Translations under genes and position numbers: made by a program
IMG/VR virus record: IMGVR_UViG_3300009702_000797
Coordinates: 1 to 29,884 of that record
Origin: a virus
DNA length: 29,884 nt
Reading direction: 5' to 3' (one strand)
The notes under the pieces: generated by a model
Databases searched by the model: none
What the model was told of the DNA's origin: nothing
The model's input: the letters and a program-made list of their open reading frames with translations, nothing else
Shown: positions 1-6,842 of the stretch, piece after piece
Layout: every line of letters begins with the position of its first letter
Position numbering within the stretch: position 1 is the stretch's first letter

Positions 1-462
1 AAGAACCGCTGTTTCCCAAATACTCATGAAGGCTGCAACATTGCCATCGTTCATGCTGAATAGATCCTGCACTCTAGACAACACGTCAGAATTATGGGGA
101 TTGCTTATACGATCAATCATATCCCGTGCGTACACAGCCGCAGTGGCATCGAGTCCTGGGCGATAAGATTCATAGTCTAAGACACAGTGCTCCACGATTT
201 CTCCACCAGGCGCATTTTCTCGCACAGATCGTGCTATGTCTTTTCTGAATCTCGCAGATTGATCTGAAAAGGAGGTGAATACAGGGCTTCCTCCGTTGAC
301 TGGCTCACCTTCTGCATTGAACTTGGGGAACTTGCCGTCTCCTTCTGACACAAAGAGGACGCGACCATCTAAGACTTCTGAGCCTAGATCCTTTCTGTAT
401 CCTCTCCATGGAGAGTCTTCAGGCACACGACTCCGATTCGCGATATACACAAAGATGTTCAT
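1..462 (-). CDS. Putative glycoside hydrolase, GH56 hyaluronidase-like, N-terminal part (runs off left edge)
   Basis: Translating the minus strand from the ATG at 462 gives 154 codons with no stop up to the window edge, so the gene is incomplete. The ATG overlaps the stop of the dockerin-like gene by four bases (ATGA), which supports the start. Visible landmarks in order are a first beta strand (NIFVYIANRSR), DGKFP at residues 42-46, NGGSP at 56-60 and LDYESYRP at 95-102. In GH56 enzymes the same order occurs: GEFP, NGG(V)PQ, then the catalytic (I)D(F/W)ExWRP with Asp and Glu two residues apart, here D96 and E98. Those enzymes cut glycosaminoglycans such as hyaluronan or chondroitin. Inferred role: breaking down a host surface polysaccharide. 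A related TIM-barrel hydrolase outside GH56 is equally possible, since the C-terminal half is not visible. No signal peptide is apparent. Confidence 0.5.
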   Translation of the reverse strand, partial: MNIFVYIANRSRVPEDSPWRGYRKDLGSEVLDGRVLFVSEGDGKFPKFNAEGEPVNGGSPVFTSFSDQSARFRKDIARSVRENAPGGEIVEHCVLDYESYRPGLDATAAVYARDMIDRISNPHNSDVLSRVQDLFSMNDGNVAAFMSIWETAVL

Positions 463-914
463 GACGTTGTCCTTTCGTCGATGCTGTCCGCCCACACGGC
501 CGGTGGAGGGTCATAGGTCACGTCGCGCAGCGACCGTCGCCAGAACTGCCGACCGGCGATGGTCGGCAGTGGGTAAACGTCGATGACGAGGTAGGTGATC
601 GGGGGAGGATCAACGTCGTGCCGCGCCATCCAGCGCATGCATCCCACGAACGGAGACGGCTCTCGCTTTGCACCCGCCCCAACGATCCACCACGCTCCGT
701 CGGCCGTGCTCAAGACCAGGTGCTCTCCGAAGTGATTTAGAACCGTGCTCAGGTCTCCGCCGTCGGTGTGGCCGTCGCCGTTGAGATCCGTCGTCGCGAT
801 TCCCCCGCCCCACGCGCTGAGGATCATGGAGAGATCACCCCCATCGATGCGACCGTCTCCGTTGAGGTCGATGGTGTTGAATATGGCGAGCAGTGCGGCA
901 GTGGCTAGGACCAT
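459..914 (-). CDS. Small protein with two dockerin-like calcium-binding repeats
   Basis: This 151-residue protein starts at ATG 914 behind AGAAGG. Residues 16-28 read DLNGDGRIDGGDL and residues 43-55 read DLNGDGHTDGGDL, 27 residues apart, each followed by a hydrophobic helix ending in WG or FG. This is the duplicated F-hand calcium-binding pattern of type I dockerins. The N-terminus (MVLATAALLAIFN) is hydrophobic but short for a signal peptide. The C-terminal 85 residues match nothing I recognise. In cellulosomes dockerins bind cohesins. In planctomycetes, especially Phycisphaerae, single proteins with this exact style of repeat are common and usually secreted. The gene is markedly GC-richer than its neighbours (42 of 60 bases at 481-540, against 27 of 60 at 241-300), which suggests recent capture from a host. 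Its stop overlaps the start of the hyaluronidase-like gene, so the two are probably co-translated. Confidence 0.8.
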   Translation of the reverse strand: MVLATAALLAIFNTIDLNGDGRIDGGDLSMILSAWGGGIATTDLNGDGHTDGGDLSTVLNHFGEHLVLSTADGAWWIVGAGAKREPSPFVGCMRWMARHDVDPPPITYLVIDVYPLPTIAGRQFWRRSLRDVTYDPPPAVWADSIDERTTS

Positions 915-927
915 GGTCTTTCCTTCT

Positions 928-1239
928 TTATGGTGTGTTTGATAATGATGAGACTCCCGTACCTCGGCAGGCTGAACATGTTTTCGCGATCAAACCAGGC
1001 CCGCATAGACGGCTCTCTCTGGATACAACCATGAATCCGCTCCCTCCGCATAGTTGACAGCGGCGCCTTCCTGATTGTTCGTCAGTGTCGCGCAGAGTAA
1101 GATCGTAGATGGAAGGCGAGAATCGTCCGACGTACGACCGATAGATATCGCTGCATGAGTTGAAGCCACGGTTCCAGCCGAAATGCCAGCCCAACCAGAA
1201 GACGGGACCGCAGACGACAAGCATGTAGATATAGATCAT
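928..1239 (-). CDS. Membrane-anchored CxxCxGxG (DnaJ-type) zinc-binding small protein
   Basis: The 103-residue product starts at ATG 1239 with a strong AGGAGG upstream, and the start overlaps the stop of the preceding 30-codon ORF. Residues 1-22 (hydrophobic, with GPVFWLGWHFGW) look like an N-terminal signal anchor or transmembrane segment. The C-terminal half has CQLCGGSG and CSACRGTG. These are two CxxCxGxG motifs, the repeat unit that binds zinc in DnaJ and in many small phage proteins. One zinc site made from both motifs is likely. Function is unknown; a cysteine-rich domain held at the inner membrane fits a regulatory or superinfection role, but nothing in the sequence settles it. It lies between tiny accessory ORFs and the dockerin-like gene. 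Confidence 0.7.
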   Translation of the reverse strand: MIYIYMLVVCGPVFWLGWHFGWNRGFNSCSDIYRSYVGRFSPSIYDLTLRDTDEQSGRRRCQLCGGSGFMVVSRESRLCGPGLIAKTCSACRGTGVSSLSNTP

Positions 1240-1328
1240 GGATCTTCCTCCTGAAACTCCATGATGTTTCCACGAGCAAGAACATAATCATCGTCGTTGG
1301 CACATCGGATCGAATAGACCAGGGTCAT
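1236..1328 (-). CDS. Tiny 30-residue ORF paralogous to the N-terminus of the upstream gene
   Basis: The minus strand from ATG 1328 encodes a 30-residue peptide beginning MTLVYSIRCANDDDYVL. Its start shares ATGA with the stop of the upstream gene, and its own stop shares ATGA with the start of the downstream gene, as for real coupled genes. The peptide contains SIRCANDDDYVL, and the upstream 104-residue protein begins with SIRCAPDEYVL. The two stretches differ at many synonymous positions in the DNA, so the similarity is at the protein level and argues that the short ORF is translated. The Shine-Dalgarno of the next gene (AGGAGG) lies in its last codons. Function is unknown. Confidence 0.55.
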   Translation of the reverse strand: MTLVYSIRCANDDDYVLARGNIMEFQEEDP

Positions 1329-1639
1329 GCCATTGCCTCCTTGTTATGTTCGCCTGAGGGTATGCCATTGCCAGAATAGTCAACGTTCTTCCGTTGATAA
1401 AGCCATTCCACAAGTCTCCGCTTTCCTAGGATTGTGTAGTGGTTTTCCCACGGGAGCCTGTAGCCCAGATGGGTCTGTTTTCGGCAATTTATGCGGGTGC
1501 GCCACACACGCACATGCACGCCACAGATACACGCATCGGCCCTGTCGTAGTCGCCCATGTTCAATTCTCGGTAGAGATTTTCTATCCTTCGTTGAATCAG
1601 CACGTATTCATCGGGCGCGCAGCGTATGCTGTTGCTCAC
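1325..1639 (-). CDS. Hypothetical small phage protein (104 residues)
   Basis: The ORF starts at GTG 1639 with CGGAGAATAGAA just upstream, giving a GGAG ribosome site at normal distance. The product is basic, rich in Arg, Tyr and Trp, with cysteines at CICG and at NCRK, which could bind a metal. There is no membrane segment or signal peptide. The N-terminal block SIRCAPDEYVL recurs in the tiny ORF immediately downstream, so the two share ancestry. It follows the MazG-like gene after a gap of 18 bases and is probably in the same transcript. I do not recognise the family. Confidence 0.6.
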   Translation of the reverse strand: MSNSIRCAPDEYVLIQRRIENLYRELNMGDYDRADACICGVHVRVWRTRINCRKQTHLGYRLPWENHYTILGKRRLVEWLYQRKNVDYSGNGIPSGEHNKEAMA

Positions 1640-1657
1640 TTCTATTCTCCGTTGCTG

Positions 1658-2188
1658 TTATCTTGATCCGCGAGCTTCTTGCAGTACTCGAGCGAGATTT
1701 GGGGGTGTCCAGTCACCTTTGTCTCTCATGCGAGGATTAGCGACAGGATCTCTGCGCTTCTTAGACATATTGGCACGATGAACTTCTACTAGAGAAGCAG
1801 CGATAGGCATATCGAAGGTACGGATAGATCCCAATACAACATACAGAAGATCAACGAGGCCATCCAACAGATCTGTTTCATCTCCTGCTGATAGAGCTTC
1901 GCACACTTCTGCGAACTCTTCAGATATCAGGTACAATCTATACAGACGATCATCCTTTCTACGTTGTTGCGTTGTGGCCATTCTTTCTATAAAGCGCGCA
2001 GTGTATCGCAGACGGATGGATATGTCATCAATCATATCGATGACAGACGACTCGATCTTGCCAGATTGTGCGTGTTGTTCGAGCCTCTTAGCAGAAAATC
2101 CATTGCGATCGTGGAATTCGTCGAGCATGCTCTCAAGATGTGTCAGGCAGAAAGCACGAATTTCTTGCAGCCCTTCAGTGGTGGCCAT
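1658..2188 (-). CDS. MazG-like / phosphoribosyl-ATP pyrophosphohydrolase-like NTP pyrophosphohydrolase
   Basis: The 176-residue form starting at ATG 2188 is chosen because TAATG joins it to the primase stop and AGAAGGAGAACC supplies a ribosome site; an in-frame extension to 2374 lies inside the primase gene. Residues 85-150 carry the all-alpha NTP pyrophosphatase signature: EEFAE (90-94) and DGLVD (109-113), which would hold Mg2+, then LLYVVLG and EVHRANMSK (135-143), a block typical of phage-encoded members of this fold. Such enzymes hydrolyse nucleoside triphosphates to monophosphates and pyrophosphate. The N-terminal 80 residues are helical and not recognised. Beside primase and helicase, a role in nucleotide-pool control or in lowering host alarmone levels is plausible; the substrate cannot be read from sequence. 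Confidence 0.8.
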   Translation of the reverse strand: MATTEGLQEIRAFCLTHLESMLDEFHDRNGFSAKRLEQHAQSGKIESSVIDMIDDISIRLRYTARFIERMATTQQRRKDDRLYRLYLISEEFAEVCEALSAGDETDLLDGLVDLLYVVLGSIRTFDMPIAASLVEVHRANMSKKRRDPVANPRMRDKGDWTPPNLARVLQEARGSR

Positions 2189-5061
2189 TAGAATGGTTCT
2201 CCTTCTGGTTCTTTCAGCCTCATGCTTCGCAACGAATCGCTCTGTTCTAGCCGCTTCAACAATGCGATGAATGCAGGAGACTTTACATATGAGCGGCCCT
2301 TCCGTACAATAGCACGTTTGCGCACAAAGAAAGACTGTATTCTTTGTGCTTCTTCTCTGTCCGTATCGCACCAATCACAGAAATCAGAAGGCACTATGGA
2401 ACTTGTACAGAGCATGCTCTGTACAAAATCTAAAGGATACGACAAAGAAGTGATCTTCCGCTTTATCTCCTGCTCATCGCCAAGAAGAGAACTAGTGCGT
2501 TCGCTTTCAGAATACGCATCATATCCGAAGTGATCTGAGGAATACATACTCCTCAGATAAGTCACAGCGTATCTGACGTGTTCTGGCCTAACCACAAGAC
2601 GGTGCATATTATCTGTAGAAAACAGCCGAGCAGCTAGAGCAGCGGCCATTCGGGCCAACTTATGTTTAGTCGTGCCTTTGTCTAGGAGAGGCATAGAGTC
2701 AGAGAATTGAAGCACCAACTTTTCTGCTTCATCTAGTACTGCATCACTTGTCTCATCGAGAAAATCTATATCTTCATGGTGGCGTGTCCAAGACCACAAC
2801 ACCAATCGGCGACAAAGTTCAGCAGAGAATTTAGGTACGCCAATCTGTTTCCTTGACGACTTCTTGATCTCTTTATCATCTATCTCTTCTGATGAAACCA
2901 GCACGGCGAAGTCAAAACGACGTATGTCTTCAAGAGAACCCATAAGTTCGCGTATGACTTCACAACCATAAGAATATGACGATAAGGGCCTGTCTGATCT
3001 CGGATTAGATAGGAACACCAAGCGCGTACGAGCATGTGTCTTTCGCCTTTCTATCTTAGGTATTTCTGCTATGCCTGAAGATCTCATATCTGTCAACTTG
3101 CCTATGATCTCAACAGGAGCACCTTTGACTTCTTCTAAGACCACTAGTCTCTTATCGTGCGTAGGGATGAGGCCCCACACCACAAACCATCTCTTGCCTA
3201 TATTCTCTAGGCCACCCACTAGGCCAGCTACGGAAGCATTCTTACAGTCTACTCGTTCTCCTAGTCCGTAGTGACCCATCAAGCGTATGGCCGTTTCGGA
3301 TTTCCCCTGAGAAGAATCTCCGCATATAAGAGTATTGATCCATCCCTTCTCTACTCGCCCCCACAAGGGAATGAACAAAGGTGAATGATAGGTCAAGTCT
3401 ATGGCGAGGTGTAGATCTTGTCTTTGAAATATCCTCGTGACATTCCTCGATAGATCTGAGTATATTTCTCGCAACTTTTCGGCCACTAATTCTTCTGATC
3501 GCCCCGCTTGAAACAAACATAATTCCTCTAACTGTTCGTCATCTGGTTGAAAGGTAGACAAGCTGTCATCGGTCAAGGCTGTGCGATCTGAGATGAATAC
3601 AGATTGTTGGGACGATGGCGAAGGATACGTTCTACCTTGTAACTGATAGAGCGCGTTGGATTCTGGCGCATCTCCTACCACAAGCGCTGGCTGTACAACT
3701 GGGTCGCTGGCATCAGCGCCCAAAGATACTTCGGGCGACAATCTGACGTCCCACACATTGTAGTGTTCCCTTACATTAGCCATGCGCACGGATCGACACA
3801 CAGGAATACCTAAAGATTCTCGTACAGCATCCTTCTGTGCTTTGCGAGACGTGTTCACCATTTCTAAGATGCCTCTGCTCGTAGAATGGATGACCATCTC
3901 TACGAGACCCTTGTCATCTGGATCCTTCGTCAATACAGGGCACTCATGACAGTTAGGCTGATCTCTGGTGCAAGACAAGGCAACCCTCTTAGCCACCAGG
4001 TATGGATTGCTGTCAAGTGCCACTATCTGTCCTACAGTGCGCAGCTTCTTTCCTACACGAGAAGCCTGGGATACTTCTGTGAGAGAAACATCTTCCGGCT
4101 CAGCGGTCTCGTCGAACTTCAGATCTAGCTCTTCAGGCTTCCACTCTAGAGCTGTTTCTTGTGCGCTTAGAAAATCTGTATCCGTCGCGCCCTCCATCGC
4201 CACCCAATCATTTATGTCTCCCTTAGTGTACTTTTCTGTGTCTAGTGGCAGATCTACGATAAAGACTTTCTGGCAGTGATGATAGATCTGAGCTGCTACA
4301 GCGCGTGCACCTTTCTTTCCTCCGTAGTCTACATCGAAACAAATATAGACCACCTTGTCTTTCATCTTCTTGGAGAAGAGTCCGTCCCAAGATCCTTCAC
4401 TACCTGTAACAGAAACAGCACCTACACCATGAGCATTCAAGAGGCGAGAAGCAACAATCGCTTTCATCTCTCCACCACAAATCCAGATGGTGTTGTAGGA
4501 CAAGTCCTCCTGATTGTACAATCTAGGCTGTCCGTATCCCCGTTCATTCCGCATCTTCTCTTTACCTGGAGCACCCGGCAGATATTTCCGTATATTCACG
4601 CATCTAGATTTGTCGTCATACACAGGTATGGTGATACGCGGACCCGACATGCCCAAGCGGAATCTTCTGATATCTTCTTCCAGCACACCCCGATCTTTCA
4701 ATGCCTGACGCAGAGGTCCGTCGTCTAAAAGCAGCTTCTCATGATACTCCTCTACTCGGGCTTGCGAGATCGTCTTTACAATCTCTATGTCGTATCTGTC
4801 GCAAAGATCATACACAACAACTGATCGCTCTGTGTTTGTGATCAGAGCTATGAGAGTTGCTATGTCTCCCTTCGCACCACAGTTAGCAGCATGACAACAC
4901 CACAAGTTATTATCAGTGTTCAAACTAGCAGAAGGAGATGTATCTTCATGCGCTGGGCATCGGAAGGATACTTCGCAGCTTCCTGCGGAGCTCCATTCTA
5001 AGCCCAAGCGATCTAATTCTGCTAAGGCGCTCACTCTAGTCAAGTCGAGTTTAGCAGGCAT
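2188..5061 (-). CDS. Primase (CHC2 zinc finger plus Toprim) fused to MCM-like AAA+ helicase
   Basis: This is a 957-residue replication protein. Residues 35-66 form a CHC2-type primase zinc finger (C35, H38, a Cys/His group at 55-57, C61, then GAKGD). Toprim motifs follow: GGEMK at 196-200 and CFDVD at 241-245. Residues 338-440 resemble the MCM OB-fold region, with an embedded cysteine cluster (C364, C371, C374). The AAA+ part has Walker A GDSSQGKSET (581-590), a Walker B-like LVVLEE (639-644), sensor 1 LSNP (684-687) and RRFD (714-717), which matches the MCM arginine-finger motif SRFD. This is unlike the RecA-fold helicase of T7 gp4. It likely primes and unwinds phage DNA at the fork. A hairpin with a U-tract lies directly before its ATG. 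Confidence 0.85.
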   Translation of the reverse strand: MPAKLDLTRVSALAELDRLGLEWSSAGSCEVSFRCPAHEDTSPSASLNTDNNLWCCHAANCGAKGDIATLIALITNTERSVVVYDLCDRYDIEIVKTISQARVEEYHEKLLLDDGPLRQALKDRGVLEEDIRRFRLGMSGPRITIPVYDDKSRCVNIRKYLPGAPGKEKMRNERGYGQPRLYNQEDLSYNTIWICGGEMKAIVASRLLNAHGVGAVSVTGSEGSWDGLFSKKMKDKVVYICFDVDYGGKKGARAVAAQIYHHCQKVFIVDLPLDTEKYTKGDINDWVAMEGATDTDFLSAQETALEWKPEELDLKFDETAEPEDVSLTEVSQASRVGKKLRTVGQIVALDSNPYLVAKRVALSCTRDQPNCHECPVLTKDPDDKGLVEMVIHSTSRGILEMVNTSRKAQKDAVRESLGIPVCRSVRMANVREHYNVWDVRLSPEVSLGADASDPVVQPALVVGDAPESNALYQLQGRTYPSPSSQQSVFISDRTALTDDSLSTFQPDDEQLEELCLFQAGRSEELVAEKLREIYSDLSRNVTRIFQRQDLHLAIDLTYHSPLFIPLWGRVEKGWINTLICGDSSQGKSETAIRLMGHYGLGERVDCKNASVAGLVGGLENIGKRWFVVWGLIPTHDKRLVVLEEVKGAPVEIIGKLTDMRSSGIAEIPKIERRKTHARTRLVFLSNPRSDRPLSSYSYGCEVIRELMGSLEDIRRFDFAVLVSSEEIDDKEIKKSSRKQIGVPKFSAELCRRLVLWSWTRHHEDIDFLDETSDAVLDEAEKLVLQFSDSMPLLDKGTTKHKLARMAAALAARLFSTDNMHRLVVRPEHVRYAVTYLRSMYSSDHFGYDAYSESERTSSLLGDEQEIKRKITSLSYPLDFVQSMLCTSSIVPSDFCDWCDTDREEAQRIQSFFVRKRAIVRKGRSYVKSPAFIALLKRLEQSDSLRSMRLKEPEGEPF

Positions 5062-5093
5062 AAAACAACCCTGAGACTTTCATCCCAGGGTTG
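5062..5093 (-). terminator. Hairpin with U-tract directly before the primase start (terminator or attenuator)
   Basis: On the minus strand CAACCCTG and CAGGGTTG form an 8-bp perfect stem, extended to 11 bp by GGA pairing with TCT (one G-U), with a 6-base loop. TTTT follows at once and then the primase ATG at 5061. It sits after the stop of the ssDNA-binding-like gene (5105), so it looks like an intrinsic terminator that lets part of the transcription through. The only purine-rich stretch that could serve the primase as a Shine-Dalgarno (CAGGG) is inside the stem, so translation could also be gated. Confidence 0.65.
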
Positions 5094-5104
5094 CGAGCAT
5101 CGCA

Positions 5105-5932
5105 TCACATGTCCACAGGCTCATCCACAACAGCACGATGCTCTCGCGCAACTTCCTCCTTGGACTCTTCCTCAATGACCATCAATTTCTCAGCATGCTT
5201 CTGAGAAATCGCCTTGTACATCTCACAGTATGTGTCGACCTCTTCTGGCGATATGAACAAAGGATCACCGTCTTCAGGATCTGAGAAGTCTAAGCCCCAC
5301 CACTTCTTATCTGCGCTCGGCTCTCGAAACGCTGAACGAATCTGCCAGACCTGGCCCCACATAGGCTCTCCACGCATCTTCACAGCACTGTTGAAGTTTG
5401 TGCCCTGATAGAATTCTCCGACTTGAAACTGCATTGCAGCCATGGTGTCGTGGAACTTTTCGTTGTGATACAAAGCAACAATGTAGTTGAATCTCTGGAT
5501 GTACGTGAAACACATCGCCTTGGGGCGATCTTCTTGTCCGGGATACACCTCTTTCCGTTTATCAGGCAACATGCACCGTCTCGCAAGAGGTGAATACGGA
5601 TCGAGCGTATGCTCTACAGTGAGAGGCAGTTCGGTATCCCTGAGATCACTGCGCTTGTAGTAGTCCACCCAGAAAAAGATCGGCACAACGAGAAACGGTT
5701 CTTCAGGAGTGGCCAGTCGTTGATCCCCTGGTCGCAGAATAACAGCACCATCCCCTCCGACGTTCTTCTTCAATGTTCCGTCGGACGTGCCTTGTATGAC
5801 CTTCAATCTTGGCAGAACAACGTGTTGTGACACTGCTTCCAGTGTGTTGTCTTCTGTGTAAGATTGAAGATGCGCAGGCACATTGCTGCGAACCTTGGTG
5901 ATCTCTTTGTCTCGCGCCGCTGCTTTCGCCAT
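5105..5932 (-). CDS. Candidate phage ssDNA-binding-type replication/recombination protein
   Basis: The start at ATG 5932 (275 residues) is preferred because AGGAG lies 8 bases upstream; an in-frame ATG at 6067 would sit far inside the previous gene. The N-terminus is charged and is followed by VVLPRLKVIQG, then a beta-rich body with LVVPIFFWVDYY, and in the second half FYQGTNFNSAVKMRG, WGQVWQIRSA and WWGLDF. The C-terminus is strongly acidic. A short PRLKxxQG opening, a beta-rich core and an acidic tail are what I associate with a widespread phage protein encoded next to helicase and primase genes and thought to bind single-stranded DNA. The functional assignment rests on this pattern and on position, not on a catalytic motif. 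A hairpin with a U-tract follows the gene, consistent with a high-copy product. Confidence 0.5.
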   Translation of the reverse strand: MAKAAARDKEITKVRSNVPAHLQSYTEDNTLEAVSQHVVLPRLKVIQGTSDGTLKKNVGGDGAVILRPGDQRLATPEEPFLVVPIFFWVDYYKRSDLRDTELPLTVEHTLDPYSPLARRCMLPDKRKEVYPGQEDRPKAMCFTYIQRFNYIVALYHNEKFHDTMAAMQFQVGEFYQGTNFNSAVKMRGEPMWGQVWQIRSAFREPSADKKWWGLDFSDPEDGDPLFISPEEVDTYCEMYKAISQKHAEKLMVIEEESKEEVAREHRAVVDEPVDM

Positions 5933-5934
5933 GT

Positions 5935-6492
5935 CTATTCTCCTAGAGGTGTACCTGTCTTTTTCCGGATCGTCAGCGTGTGGACTTTCTTCATAGCACC
6001 AGAAGATACGGGGATCTTCTTCCCCTGTGCAAGTCGCTCGTCCACCCATTCTCCTAGTCTCTTCCAATGTACTGCCAAGGGCATTCTGCTATCCACGGGC
6101 ACACCCAGCTTTGTCATCATGATGTCGAAGGCTTCCGAGCCATACTTAGGGGGATTGATCCTGGTGGTCAGCCCGACAGTACCTGTTCCAAGTTGTCCTT
6201 TCACGGTTAGCTCATTGTCATCTCCTCTCGCTATGGCGATAGACGTTCTGCGCAAGCCCACTATCAGTGTAAACAGTTCGTAGAGCTTGTTACTTTCTTT
6301 GCGCAATTCTTCTGACTTCTCGCGTAGAAGGCGCACTCCTAAAGCAAGATCCACAGATTGTGTGTCCGTGTACTCGCCCTCTCGACAACGATCTCGCACC
6401 ACGCAATAGTGATCGTATATGTCTATCCAAAGACGATACATCTCTCTATTCAGAGACACCATTTTGTCTATGTCTTCGTGTGAATAGTTCAT
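5935..6492 (-). CDS. Conserved hypothetical phage protein of the replication module (185 residues)
   Basis: ATG 6492 overlaps the upstream stop by four bases, which decides the start over an upstream in-frame codon at 6510. The first 90 residues are charged and helical with a likely coiled coil (REKSEELRKESNKLYELF). Then follow a short basic segment, GTGTVGLTTRINPPKYGSEA, and a C-terminal part with LAVHWKRLGEWVDERLAQGKK and a final beta strand HTLTIRKK. Proteins with this plan (helical front, a Gly-Thr-rich turn, 'hW..l..w......G..lP' near the end) are common beside phage helicase and primase genes, but no function is known to me. No membrane segment or signal peptide. Two bases separate it from the next gene's ATG, and the AGGAG for that gene is in its last codons. 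Confidence 0.65.
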   Translation of the reverse strand: MNYSHEDIDKMVSLNREMYRLWIDIYDHYCVVRDRCREGEYTDTQSVDLALGVRLLREKSEELRKESNKLYELFTLIVGLRRTSIAIARGDDNELTVKGQLGTGTVGLTTRINPPKYGSEAFDIMMTKLGVPVDSRMPLAVHWKRLGEWVDERLAQGKKIPVSSGAMKKVHTLTIRKKTGTPLGE

Positions 6493-6842
6493 GAGAAAGA
6501 GTCGACACAAGGGTGTTCGTTGTTGAAAAGTCGTTTTCTGAAGTATTTGTTTCTCTTAGCCTCGAATAACAGCACATGAAGAGATTGATGATAGCGATGC
6601 GCAAACATTCCCGCCGCAAAGCACAATAGAGTGACTCCCGTCATATGCCCTGTCAGACATATATTATCTGTTTCTGGCTCATACAGCTGTTCGGCTAATC
6701 TCTCGGAGATTTGTTCCAACAGCATTTCAGTGTCGAAGAACTTGATATCTTCGTCTGGGGGATACAGCTCTATGATGTGTCCCCAATTCTCTAGATCTGT
6801 ATAGTCGTATCTTTCGTTTTTCTGTAGCACAAACGTCTTCAT
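6489..6842 (-). CDS. Conserved hypothetical phage protein (117 residues)
   Basis: The ATG at 6842 shares ATGA with the stop of the helicase gene, and the stop shares ATGA with the next start, so it is locked into a coupled chain. The central part DNICLTGHMTGVTLLCFAAGMF followed by LHVLLFEAKRNKYFRKRL looks like an alpha/beta unit with a glycine turn after a strand. This resembles small phage proteins of the style 'D.lvltG.p....l.a........v.lL.wd....y' found near replication genes. The hydrophobic segment is short and interrupted, so I do not call it a membrane protein. Function is unknown. Confidence 0.6.
   Translation of the reverse strand: MKTFVLQKNERYDYTDLENWGHIIELYPPDEDIKFFDTEMLLEQISERLAEQLYEPETDNICLTGHMTGVTLLCFAAGMFAHRYHQSLHVLLFEAKRNKYFRKRLFNNEHPCVDSFS

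Noticed and set aside
459-914. EF-hand calmodulin-like protein as the identity of the dockerin-like gene.
   Set aside because: The repeats are 27 residues apart with the DGGDL ending and a single following helix, which fits the dockerin F-hand rather than paired helix-loop-helix EF-hands.
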